A DNA stretch of 7,531 nucleotides from an uncultured Pseudomonadales bacterium (GCA_905478725.1 CAJQJT010000128.1:1-7531); one strand, 5' to 3'; numbered from the stretch's first letter, positions 1 to 7,257 are shown. A program made the numbers and translations. Notes: generated by a model from the letters alone, not told the origin.

Positions 1-260
1 CCTACCCGTCCCCAGGGGAGATTAATCGTGCAATCTCTGACCCAGCGGCTGCCATAGAAAGAGTCCGTCAGCACTACGAAGCACAGTCTATACTAGTAGA
101 TATTACTGACGGAATTTCCATGGAATTCCCTGATTGGCGGTTTAACTTGCGTATGAGTAATACAGAGCCTGTGGTTAGACTTAATGTGGAAACCAAAGGT
201 GATAAAAGCCTGTTGGCCAGACGAGAGTCAGAGCTGCTCTCACTGCTGGAATCTGTATGA
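1..260 (+). CDS. manB: Phosphomannomutase (ManB/CpsG family), C-terminal end only
   Basis: Open reading frame entering from the left edge (first complete codon at base 3) and ending at TGA 258-260, about 85 residues. It carries the C-terminal domain of alpha-D-phosphohexomutases. The phosphate-binding loop RMSNTEPVVRLNVE begins at base 150 and matches the R-x-SNTEP-VVRLNVE signature of the ManB/CpsG branch, preceded by a DGISMEF-x-DWRFNLR stretch. ManB enzymes interconvert mannose-6-phosphate and mannose-1-phosphate in the cytoplasm, feeding GDP-mannose and derived sugars into capsule, exopolysaccharide or O-antigen synthesis. The catalytic phosphoserine and metal-binding loop lie upstream of the window, so substrate preference (mannose, glucose or both) cannot be read. 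The next gene begins 60 bases downstream in the same direction, consistent with a shared polysaccharide cluster. The family call is firm; the exact symbol (manB, cpsG, algC-like) is less so. Confidence 0.88.
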   Translation, partial: YPSPGEINRAISDPAAAIERVRQHYEAQSILVDITDGISMEFPDWRFNLRMSNTEPVVRLNVETKGDKSLLARRESELLSLLESV

Positions 261-309
261 ATTTGCACAGTTGAAATAGAACACCTGCTGAAAATCTGTT
301 GAACACATT

Positions 310-313
310 GGAG
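310..313 (+). promoter_or_regulatory. Ribosome-binding site deciding the rfaH-like start
   Basis: GGAG ends 7 bases before GTG 321 and only one base before GTG 315. Ideal spacing together with family alignment favours 321, removing two residues from the longer reading. Confidence 0.65.
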
Positions 314-320
314 TGTGAGA

Positions 321-833
321 GTGGAGACTTGGTTTCTAATCCAGACGAAGTCGCGACAGGAAAGTTGTGCAATCGAAAATCTAGAGCGGCAGGGAATTGG
401 CTCCTTTTGCCCAAGCATCATGATTGAAAAGCTATCCCGGGGCCGCAGGGTTGTAGTAAGTGAGGCTCTGTTTCCCGGTTACTTATTCGTTAATTTTGAT
501 CACAATAGAGTGTCTGCGACAACTGTGTGCTCGACCCGCGGGGTAAGCCATTTCGTATCAACTGCTGGTGTACCGGTGCGGGTGCCAGAGGACTTGATAG
601 CCAGTTTGATGCAGCGTGATTTTGAACAGATCGGAAAGGGTATAGCGGGTGCATTAACGGCTGGCGACAATCTGGAAATTCTCGATGGGCCCTTCCGCGG
701 GCTCAATGCGGTGTTTACTCAACCAGACGGTGATAGCCGCGCCATTGTCCTGATTAATTTTCTAAATCAGCCGGTCAAAGCTGTTATGTCACTCGCTAGC
801 CTACATAAGCTTGATAGGGCAAAGGCTAGCTAA
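321..833 (+). CDS. rfaH: RfaH-type transcription antiterminator (NusG paralogue)
   Basis: A 170-residue protein with a NusG N-terminal domain (about residues 1-100) and a KOW-type C-terminal domain (about 113-165). It aligns by eye to E. coli RfaH without gaps over the first 100 residues, sharing the blocks LERQ, VSE-x-LFP-x-YLFV and TRGVSHFV. RfaH binds paused RNA polymerase at ops sites in the non-template strand, closes the clamp and suppresses termination in long polysaccharide operons. Glu48 and Arg140 match the E48-R138 salt bridge that keeps E. coli RfaH autoinhibited, which argues for a true RfaH rather than a housekeeping NusG. Lys10, Gln24, Thr68 and Arg73 are kept, but Arg16 is Cys and His20 is Asn, and the HTTT motif reads SATT, so DNA specificity may differ. 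GTG 321 is chosen because GGAG (310-313) lies 7 bases upstream and METWF aligns with the family N terminus. The alternative GTG 315 is only one base from that GGAG. RfaH comparisons are from memory. Confidence 0.93.
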   Translation: METWFLIQTKSRQESCAIENLERQGIGSFCPSIMIEKLSRGRRVVVSEALFPGYLFVNFDHNRVSATTVCSTRGVSHFVSTAGVPVRVPEDLIASLMQRDFEQIGKGIAGALTAGDNLEILDGPFRGLNAVFTQPDGDSRAIVLINFLNQPVKAVMSLASLHKLDRAKAS

Positions 834-937
834 TTGGGGGCTTTCGGTAATAAGCATGAACGGTATCGAGTTCAAGCGCTAGATTGATGTACAACAAATC
901 GTGTATAGATGTCGGGAGCAACAACAGGGAGTAGTGC
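834..937 (+). other. Intergenic leader before the export gene, no clear promoter
   Basis: About 100 bases between the rfaH-like stop and the export gene ATG. I see no convincing paired -35/-10 hexamers and no terminator hairpin followed by a T-run. TTGATG (884-889) and TATAGA (904-909) are only 14 bases apart, too close for sigma-70. The export gene is therefore probably reached by read-through from upstream or from a weak promoter. Two six-base words, TATCGA (864-869) and AGCGCT (875-880), recur in the same order in the leader before the last gene (7121-7126 and 7128-7133), with different spacing. Confidence 0.4.
927..931 (+). promoter_or_regulatory. Strong ribosome-binding site of the polysaccharide export gene
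   Basis: GGGAG followed by a 6-base spacer and ATG at 938. This fixes translation initiation of the export gene in the signal-peptide frame, not in the frame of the long downstream reading frame, whose possible starts near 1017 and 1041 have no comparable site. Confidence 0.8.
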
Positions 938-1069
938 ATGTCAGGCAAGTACCACGCCGCCTTATCTTACAAATTAAACCGCAGTAACCGGGGTAATTAC
1001 TGGTTTTGGTGTACTGTTGTTAGTCTTGTCATTTTCAGTAATGGTGCATCGGCACAGAGTACAGAGTAA
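938..1069 (+). other. Detached signal-peptide reading frame of the export protein
   Basis: This 43-codon frame starts at the well-spaced ATG and ends at TAA 1067-1069. It has a basic n-region (KLNRSNRGN), a hydrophobic core (WFWCTVVSLVIFS) and a c-region NGASA followed by Q, a standard type I cleavage site. It cannot reasonably be a separate gene. It is the missing N terminus of the downstream export protein, cut off by the 7-base duplication. If translated alone it gives only a signal peptide plus four residues. Confidence 0.85.
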
Positions 1070-3530
1070 AGCTGAGAAGGATATCTCTGAGGGGCTGAGT
1101 GAGGCTCGAGCTATGTGTGCTGAGCTGACTACTCAAGAAAAAGCGCTGGCCGCCGCTACTGGCTATGGTATTGAAAAATTGTGCAAAACCTTGGAAACAA
1201 TGCATGACAAGGGAGGCAGTTTGACTGCTTCAGAGGCTCTGGTGGTGCCGCGCAAGACAATGGGCCGCAACGGGGATATCGTCGAACAAGATAGGGATCC
1301 TCTGGAGGAAAAACGTACCGCAGAAGACGAAGCTCGATCGGAACAGAGGCAGAGCAGATTTGCTGGTGATCAGCTAAAGCCTTTTGGCTATGATTTGTTT
1401 GCCGGCGAGCCTACAACTTTTGAGCCCGCATCTCGTATTCCGGTTTCGCCGGACTATCTGTTGGGCCCTAGGGATAATCTCGAAGTGCTGCTTTTTGGAA
1501 GCCACAATGCCTCTTACTCTTTGATGGTTGGCCGTAACGGTGCTATCGATTTCCCTGGCCTAGGACCTATCGTTGTGGCAGGTATGAGCTTTGCCGATGT
1601 CAAAATGATGCTCCAGCATCGCATTGCTGAGCAGATGCTGGGGGTCCAGGCAAGTATCACCCTAGGCGAGTTGCGGTCAATACAGGTATTTATTCTGGGT
1701 GAGGCATACAAACCGGGCTCCTATACTGTCTCATCCCTCTCAACTATTACCAACGCGCTGTTTGTTAGCGGGGGTCTCAGTGATATAGCTTCACTGCGTG
1801 GTATCAGACTTAAAAGGGGCGGCAAAGTGATTGCTCACCTCGACCTCTATGACCTGCTGATAGAGGGTGATACCTCTGATGACAAGCGCCTGCAGTCTGG
1901 TGATGTTATCCATATTCCCAGTGTCAAAAAAACTGCCTCTGTTGACGGGGAAGTGCGTCGGCCCGCTATCTACGAGTTAAAAGACGAAATCACTGCCAAA
2001 CAGTTGTTAGAACTTGCCGGAGGCGCTTTGCCTAAAGCCTATGTGCAGGGCGCTTCTATTAGCCGTGTGGGTGACTCTGGGTTTATGACCGTTCTTGATG
2101 TCGATTTGAGCTCCAGAGAAGGCAGTCAGTTGCCAGTGCAAAACGGTGATTTGCTAAATATTAGTGCTGTGGCAGAGCATAAAGAGCTGTTTGTTTCAAT
2201 GCGAGGTCATGTGCACTATCCATGTGATTTTCTTTGGCAATCCAATCTGAGGGTGTCGGATATTGTCAAGGATATTAAACATCTCATGCCTAGTGTTGCT
2301 TTGGATTTTGCGCTTATCCGTCGAGAGATGCCGCCTGTGGGTCAGCTGATACCCGTATTTGTGAATCTGGGAGCTGCGTTGGCTGATACAGGTAGTCAAG
2401 CTGATGTGGTTTTATATCCCCGAGATCAGTTACAGATCTTTTCCCTTAATGACGAGCGTCAAGGACTGGTCGAGAGCCTAATCGCTGAGTTGAAACAGCA
2501 GTCCCGGTCTGGAGCTATGGCATCTGTTGTGATCGTTGCCGGTAAAGTGAAGTCTCCCGGTGAATATCCACTAACCGAAAATATGACATTAACTCAGCTG
2601 ATTGCCGCAGCTGGTGGACTTACAGAGGATGCCTTCATTCAGGGGGTTGAGTTATCCCGCTACGATTTTAGTCTGGCCGAGCAAACTGACTCCCACCATG
2701 GGATTTTCGATCTTGAGCAGGCCTATCTGAGTCCAGAAGCAGACCCTCGACTAAGTCCTTACGTGAGAGTCTCGGTCAGAGCTATCCCGGAATTTCAAGA
2801 AAGTTTTGAAGTTACACTCGAGGGTGAAGTTCAGTTTCCCAGTGTCTATAGATTTGCCAGGGGGGAAACTCTATCGCAGGTGATTGAGAGAGCTGGGGGG
2901 CTAACTAGCTTGGCTCACCCACAGGCTGCTGTTTTTACTCGCGAAGCATTGCGTATCCAGGAGAAAAAAAGACTTGAAAAGCTTAGGAATCGACTCAAAA
3001 CAGATATTGCAGCTGTGAGTATTGAGCGGGTCAATGAGGGCAAGCCCAGTCAGCTGGCTGACGCCCAAGCCCTGCTGGGTGAGTTGAGCGCAGCAACCGC
3101 TCTGGGCCGACTGGTGGTCAGTTTGCCGGAGGTGCTTCAAGGCACTCAGGATGATGTGAAGTTGAAGGATGGTGATATGTTAGTGGTTCCCCAATACCAG
3201 CAAGAGGTCGCCGTGCACGGTGAAGTTCAACAGCCAACGGCACATTTCTTCAGAGACAAGTTGGATATTAGTGACTATATTGATTTGAGTGGAGGCACGA
3301 ACTCCCGAGCCGATCAAAGGCGTATTTACGTGGTTAAGGCTGATGGATCGGTGGTGCTGCCCAGAAAATCTGGCTGGTTTAATCGCAGGCGCATGAGTAT
3401 CGAACCCGGTGATACGATAGTGGTGCCTCTGGATATAGATCGCAAGGATAGTTTGACCGTTTGGGTTGAGGCAAGCCAGATTATCTATCAGTTGGCCCTG
3501 GGGGCGGCAGCTGTAAACAATCTGAAATAG
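938..3530 (+). CDS. Wza-like multi-SLBB polysaccharide export protein, frameshifted after the signal peptide
   Basis: Outer-membrane polysaccharide export protein of the large SLBB class. Translation should start at ATG 938 and encode a signal peptide ending NGASA-Q, but this frame stops at TAA 1067-1069. The remainder runs in the +1 frame, open from 978 to 3530. Removing one copy of a 7-base tandem repeat (1054-1067) fuses the two parts into an 861-residue protein. In the mature part: a short charged helical region with two Cys, the family block KPFGYDLFAGEP (from 1377), a Poly_export domain (about 1437-1673), and six SLBB-like repeats near 1680, 1932, 2190, 2526, 2808 and 3207. A helical, probably coiled-coil insert (2950-3090) separates the last two. 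The C terminus, SQIIYQLALGAAAV, resembles the amphipathic helix that forms the outer-membrane pore in Wza. There is no lipobox Cys, so signal peptidase I is expected. Neighbouring wzi, 30 bases downstream, supports capsule export. As written, no in-frame signal peptide is attached, so a functional exporter should not be made. Confidence 0.88.
1054..1068 (+). repeat. Perfect 7-bp tandem duplication (ACAGAGT) that shifts the frame
   Basis: ACAGAGT occurs at 1054-1060 and again at 1061-1067, with one further base keeping the period-7 pattern. Seven bases change the frame by one. Deleting either copy converts ...GCA CAG AGT ACA GAG TAA into ...GCA CAG AGT AAA GCT GAG, which reads through from the signal peptide (ASA-QSKAEKD) into the long frame. 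The repeat lies immediately after the predicted cleavage site. Confidence 0.92.
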
Positions 3531-3560
3531 CTGTAGATTGGAAAAGGGACTTTTGCAGGC

Positions 3561-5063
3561 ATGACTACTGGACTGTCAGTCAGGACGTTGTTGGTCGCCA
3601 AGATTAAAATATTTATTTTGGCTGTGCTGTTTGTTTCGGTATCTGCTGGCACTGCGGCGGAACCATGGATAGACACTCGTCATCCCATGCTCAGAACTGA
3701 TATTGAACGCCTTTCCCAAGCCGGTATTATTACTGTGCCTATTAATACCTGGCCTCTAATGTGGGGGGGTATTCTTAATAATCTGGAAACCTACAAAAAT
3801 CCGATATTACCTGAATTGCAGGATAGCTATGGACGTGCGGTATCCGCAGGTAGGCGTGCTACACGGACAGGTAGTATCCGCTTAGAAGCCCGTCTATCAG
3901 TCGCCAGTGAATCACAATTATTTCGTCACTACGGTGGTCAGCCCCGGGATCGAGCGTCAATTTCTCTGCGACGCAGAAATATTACTGACCACTTTGCCTA
4001 CAACCTTGAGATTACCCGCGTCAATCATCCCTGGGATGGAGATCAAACCCATTATGACAACAGCTATTTTGGATTTGTGGTGGGTAACTGGGTTGGTCTG
4101 CTGGGCAATATAGAGCGGTGGTGGGGGCCGGGTTGGAATAGCAGCCTGATACTGAGTAACAATGCGCGTCCCGCCCCTGGCTTGACATTGCAAAGAAACT
4201 ATTCAGATGCTTCAGAACTGCCGATTATAAGGTGGCTTGGACCTTGGACTACCAGTGCTTTTATAGCTCAGCTTGATGATAAGCGACATATTGATAAGGC
4301 TAAATTAGTTGGTATGACTCTTGGGTTTAGGCCAGGGAGATCGCTAGAAATTAATCTGCGTCGCACCGCCCAATGGGGCGGCGAGGGCAGACCGCAGGGA
4401 TTTAAAAATTTTATTGAATTGGTCACCGGGCTTTCAGATAATTGTGAGACCTCTGACTGCCGGCAGGATGAGCCTGGCAATCAACTGGCAGCGATTGATG
4501 TTAGCTGGCATATGCCCAGGCTGAACACCACGATCTATGCGCAGACTGTGAATGAGGATGAGTCTGGCGCTCTGCCGTCGAGAAGCTCCCGGCAGGATGG
4601 CCTAAAAAAAGGTATTTCAAGCCCATTTTTTAGCGGCCAGATATTTATTGAGGATGACAATACTTCGACCCTTACATTTTCTCAGCAGTACAATATTTTA
4701 TATAACCACAGTATCTATAAAACAGGCTACCGCTATCAGGGCAGGGTGGTAGGGGCTACCTGGGATAATGACTCTAAAGTGGCCAGTCTTGGTATATTGG
4801 GTTTACTGAGTAATGGTGACGTAATGGAAGTTCGATATTCGTTCGGTGATATCAATATGGATAGTATTAACGCCTTGCCGTCACAGCATAGCATTAGTAC
4901 CAGAGGTGGGGAGATTAATCTGCTGACGATCAAGTTCCGGCGTTCATTTCTTTGGGGAGAGGCTGAAATAGAAGGCTGTTATTCTACTGAAGGGATCGAT
5001 GAATTTGGCCGCCAAGATGGCAAGTTGAGCTTGGGGGCCACTTTGACCCATAGGTTTGACTAA
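3561..5063 (+). CDS. wzi: Wzi-family capsule assembly outer-membrane protein
   Basis: A 500-residue protein of the Cap_assemb_Wzi family, close in length to E. coli Wzi. It has a signal peptide (basic residues around 8-16, hydrophobic core IFILAVLFVSVSAG, cleavage near TAA-EPW at residue 33). A short N-terminal segment, DTRHPMLRTDIERLSQAGII, is followed by a long beta-strand-rich region with alternating polar and hydrophobic residues, expected to form an outer-membrane barrel. The block GNIERWWGPGWNSSLILSNNARPAP (about 4105-4180) is a family hallmark. Wzi proteins sit in the outer membrane and help anchor or organise capsule polymer at the surface, working with Wza-type exporters. Two Cys four residues apart (NCETSDC, near 4440-4460) could form a loop disulphide. 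The C terminus ends HRFD, with the aromatic one residue from the end. ATG 3561 gives a complete signal peptide; AGGGA (3545-3549) lies upstream at a slightly long spacing. It follows the export gene by 30 bases and is probably co-transcribed. Confidence 0.92.
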   Translation: MTTGLSVRTLLVAKIKIFILAVLFVSVSAGTAAEPWIDTRHPMLRTDIERLSQAGIITVPINTWPLMWGGILNNLETYKNPILPELQDSYGRAVSAGRRATRTGSIRLEARLSVASESQLFRHYGGQPRDRASISLRRRNITDHFAYNLEITRVNHPWDGDQTHYDNSYFGFVVGNWVGLLGNIERWWGPGWNSSLILSNNARPAPGLTLQRNYSDASELPIIRWLGPWTTSAFIAQLDDKRHIDKAKLVGMTLGFRPGRSLEINLRRTAQWGGEGRPQGFKNFIELVTGLSDNCETSDCRQDEPGNQLAAIDVSWHMPRLNTTIYAQTVNEDESGALPSRSSRQDGLKKGISSPFFSGQIFIEDDNTSTLTFSQQYNILYNHSIYKTGYRYQGRVVGATWDNDSKVASLGILGLLSNGDVMEVRYSFGDINMDSINALPSQHSISTRGGEINLLTIKFRRSFLWGEAEIEGCYSTEGIDEFGRQDGKLSLGATLTHRFD

Positions 5064-5098
5064 TAAATACACTACAATTACAGCTTCCTGTACTAATT

Positions 5099-5143
5099 CC
5101 CCAAAAAAACCCCTAAAATATTTCATGAATAGAGTTTGGGGTT
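5099..5143 (+). promoter_or_regulatory. Possible RNA hairpin covering the translation start region of the HTTM gene
   Basis: AACCCC-T-AAA (5108-5117) can pair with TTTGGGGTT (5135-5143), nine pairs with one bulged T and a 17-base loop. A second CCCC (5099-5102) could pair with the same GGGG. The GGGG (5138-5141), 10 bases before ATG 5152, is the only purine-rich stretch that might serve as ribosome-binding site apart from an AGG just two bases from the ATG. The hairpin could therefore limit translation. It lacks a T-run and is not a normal terminator. The rest of 5064-5151 shows nothing else. Confidence 0.3.
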
Positions 5144-5151
5144 GATAGGCT

Positions 5152-7044
5152 ATGTGGGCACAGCATCGATTGTTAAGTAATCCTTTTGCTCTCGATCTGC
5201 GGGCGCTGGCGTTACTGCGCATTGGCGTAGGTCTGCTATTGTTGTCAGATCTTGCAATCCGTGCGCCAGATTTGGTGGTGTGGCTAACTGACAGCGGAGT
5301 TTTATCGCGAGAGCGATCAATGGATTACAGCTCACCATGGCGCTGGTCAATCTATTGGTTAAATGGCAGCGCGCTATGGGCAGGCACAGTGATGGTTCTG
5401 GCGGCATTAGTTGCCGTTATGCTGACACTTGGGGTGCGCACGCGTATAGCCTCTATAGCAAGCTTTATACTGTTGTTGTCCCTTCACAATCGCAACCCAA
5501 TGCTTCTGCAGGGCGGGGATAATCTTTTGCTATTGCTGTTATTCTGGGGCTGTTTCTTGTCCTGGGGAGAGCGAGCATCCATTGATTCCGCCATGGTGCA
5601 AAAACCAAGGTCTTCTGATTACTATTTCAGTGCATCCAGTGTCGCTTTGGTATTACAGGTTTTGTCGGTTTACTTTTTTTCTGCCCTTCTTAAGACCGGC
5701 GATGAATGGGTCAAGGATGGCACTGCCATTTATTATGCTATGCACAATGATCAGTTTGCCTTTGCTTTGGCACCTTTCTGGCGGGAATGGCATGGTTTTA
5801 CTCAGCTACTAACCCATTATGTATGGTGGCTTGAGCTATTGGCCCCAATCCTGGCGCTGGTACCACTGTGGTTTGTCGGGTTCAGAACTTTGGCGCTTCT
5901 GGCCTTGATCGCCCTGGAAATAGGCTTTATCTTTAATTTGCGTATCGGGCTGTTCCCCTATATTTCTATTATCTCGTTATGTGCACTGCTGCCTTCAGCG
6001 GTGATGGATGCACTCTGGGGCGCTTCCAAGCGTTCAGGTCCTGCAATACAGATGTATTTTGACAAGGATTGCTCATTTTGTGAGAAAACCTGTTATCTAT
6101 TGCGCTATATATTGGGCTTATCTAGAGCAGAGATTTCGGCGGCTCAGGATGATAAGACTATTGGCCCGGTGCTGGAGCGCGAGAATAGCTGGGTCGTGAT
6201 TGACGAGCAGGGCCGTCAACGATTGCGTTGGGATGCTTTGGTTTATGTTGTGCAATCCAGCCCAAGATTTGGCTGGATTTCGAGGCTATTGCGAGGATGC
6301 GGTGGGTTCGGAGATCGCATTTATAACTGGATCGGGGCGCAGCGCTACGGTTTTGGTCGGATCACTGCTATATGTCTACCCTGGCGTAACCAGTACCCTC
6401 GTATTGGCATATTAGGCTCAATCTGCGCTGGCGTTATTGCTGCGCTATTATTTTGGCAGAATATTTCATCCATCAAACAATGGAATCCCATACATGGTGT
6501 GGATACTGGCATTGCTGCTGACTATAGGGTGCCAGCTCCAGAGTTTTTTGCCCCATGGTACCGCGGTCTTCGTCTGGACCAGCACTGGGCTATGTTTGCT
6601 CCTTGGCCTCAAAAGAATGATGGTTGGTTTATTGCTCCCGGTATTCTGGCCGATGGCCGATTAATAGCGGCTGATGCGGAGATATTGCAAGCCCCAGTGG
6701 CAGAGCGACCAAATAGCTTTGCAGGCCAGTTTAAAAACTATCGTTGGCGCAAGTATCTAAGCCGCCTCTGGCTTAAGCGTTATTCAAAATACCGCGCTGA
6801 TTATGGTGCCTGGATATGTCGTGACTGGAATAATCATCGCTCAGGGCCTGACCAGCTCCAGGCACTTGACTTTTATTACATAAAGTCCAGAACCCAGCCG
6901 CCAGGGCAAAAAACCATAGAAAAACCCTACCGCTTGATGCGTTATCACTGCTTTGATAAAAGTCTGCTACAGTCAGAGCCAGTGCGGCTTGCAGTGAAGA
7001 AATTAGGAGGTAGAAAATTGATAGAAGCTTTAGGCGTAGACTAA
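5152..7044 (+). CDS. HTTM-domain membrane protein fused to a DCC/DUF393 CxxC domain
   Basis: A 630-residue polytopic inner-membrane protein. The N-terminal half (about residues 15-290) has around eight hydrophobic segments and matches the HTTM family, related to vitamin K-dependent gamma-carboxylase. The motif VYFFSALLKTGDEWVKDGTA (Lys181) resembles, by eye and from memory, the KKLDADW region that holds the catalytic Lys218 of the animal enzyme. Residues 301-400 resemble the DCC/DUF393 thiol-disulphide oxidoreductase-like domain: YFDKDCSFCEKTC, with Cys307 and Cys310 as the CxxC pair and Cys314 nearby. One more membrane segment (about 417-438) precedes a soluble C-terminal region containing LDQHWAMFAPWPQKNDGWF, a pattern common in bacterial HTTM fusion proteins. 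Substrate and reaction are unknown for bacterial members; modification of a protein or lipid partner is only a guess. The 88-base gap after wzi has no clear promoter, so co-transcription is plausible. ATG 5152 is the chosen start although its ribosome-binding site is weak. Confidence 0.85.
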   Translation: MWAQHRLLSNPFALDLRALALLRIGVGLLLLSDLAIRAPDLVVWLTDSGVLSRERSMDYSSPWRWSIYWLNGSALWAGTVMVLAALVAVMLTLGVRTRIASIASFILLLSLHNRNPMLLQGGDNLLLLLLFWGCFLSWGERASIDSAMVQKPRSSDYYFSASSVALVLQVLSVYFFSALLKTGDEWVKDGTAIYYAMHNDQFAFALAPFWREWHGFTQLLTHYVWWLELLAPILALVPLWFVGFRTLALLALIALEIGFIFNLRIGLFPYISIISLCALLPSAVMDALWGASKRSGPAIQMYFDKDCSFCEKTCYLLRYILGLSRAEISAAQDDKTIGPVLERENSWVVIDEQGRQRLRWDALVYVVQSSPRFGWISRLLRGCGGFGDRIYNWIGAQRYGFGRITAICLPWRNQYPRIGILGSICAGVIAALLFWQNISSIKQWNPIHGVDTGIAADYRVPAPEFFAPWYRGLRLDQHWAMFAPWPQKNDGWFIAPGILADGRLIAADAEILQAPVAERPNSFAGQFKNYRWRKYLSRLWLKRYSKYRADYGAWICRDWNNHRSGPDQLQALDFYYIKSRTQPPGQKTIEKPYRLMRYHCFDKSLLQSEPVRLAVKKLGGRKLIEALGVD

Positions 7045-7068
7045 TTTTTAGGATATTGCAAATTCGAC

Positions 7069-7097
7069 GTGACATTCTATTCTCGATTCAATACAAT
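7069..7097 (+). promoter_or_regulatory. Sigma-70-type promoter for the last gene
   Basis: GTGACA (7069-7074) and TACAAT (7092-7097) are separated by exactly 17 bases, each one mismatch from consensus (TTGACA, TATAAT). Transcription would start near 7104, 25 bases after the preceding stop codon at most being cleared, and leave an untranslated leader of roughly 150 bases. This is the best-looking promoter in the window and suggests the YjbE-like gene begins its own transcription unit. Confidence 0.6.
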
Positions 7098-7141
7098 TCC
7101 TCGGCGTAACATTAAGAATTTATCGACAGCGCTTTGCTAGC

Positions 7142-7197
7142 GTCGTTGCGTCTAATAATTGGGAAATTAAGGCTTTTATCTAGTCTTGACGCAAGGA
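7142..7197 (+). other. Foldable segment in the 5' leader of the last gene
   Basis: TTGCGTC (7146-7152) is exactly complementary to GACGCAA (7188-7194), with two further flanking pairs across a one-base mismatch (7143-7144 with 7196-7197). Inside, TAATT (7156-7160) pairs with AATTA (7165-7169) around a GGGA loop, which fits the GNRA tetraloop pattern. The outer stem is credible; the inner is AT-rich and weak. No T-run follows, so this is not an intrinsic terminator. It does not match a riboswitch class I can recognise. The rest of the 7045-7257 gap holds the promoter and the short dyad CAGTGACTG (7210-7218). Confidence 0.35.
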
Positions 7198-7257
7198 ATT
7201 AGGCACGATCAGTGACTGCTGCGGTTTTGGAATCTTTTATACAATGGAATTAAAATT

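Noticed and set aside
887..934. 15-codon mini-ORF ending three bases before the export gene ATG, possible leader peptide.
   Set aside because: No ribosome-binding site, no codon run suggestive of attenuation, and its end overlaps the export gene's own ribosome-binding site, so chance is the simplest explanation.
1017..1070. Export protein starting at TTG 1017 or ATG 1041 in the long frame.
   Set aside because: No ribosome-binding site at suitable spacing, and the resulting N terminus is not a convincing signal peptide (positively charged HRHR directly after a short core). The +2 frame in the same DNA gives a textbook signal peptide with a strong start.
1055..1075. Programmed +1 ribosomal frameshift at GAG TAA A in the export gene.
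   Set aside because: A tRNA on GAG would have to re-pair with AGT, which is poor, and there is no RF2-like CTT TGA site or spaced internal ribosome-binding site. The 7-bp duplication explains the shift fully.
6773..7075. 100-codon reading frame on the minus strand with a hydrophobic N terminus.
   Set aside because: It lies almost wholly opposite the conserved C-terminal region of the HTTM-DCC protein and has no recognisable domain; treated as a shadow.
7186..7214. TTGACG (7186-7191) as a -35 element for the last gene.
   Set aside because: No -10-like hexamer at 16-18 bases; the sequence there is ATCAGTGA. The bases are better explained as the 3' arm of the leader stem.
7201..7219. AGGCACG as the -24 part of a sigma-54 promoter.
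   Set aside because: The nearest TGC lies too far downstream: 14 bases separate GG and GC instead of the required 10.
7142..7230. c-di-GMP (GEMM) riboswitch suggested by GACGCAA.
   Set aside because: Only this short word matches; the paired stems and remaining conserved bases of the class are not present.
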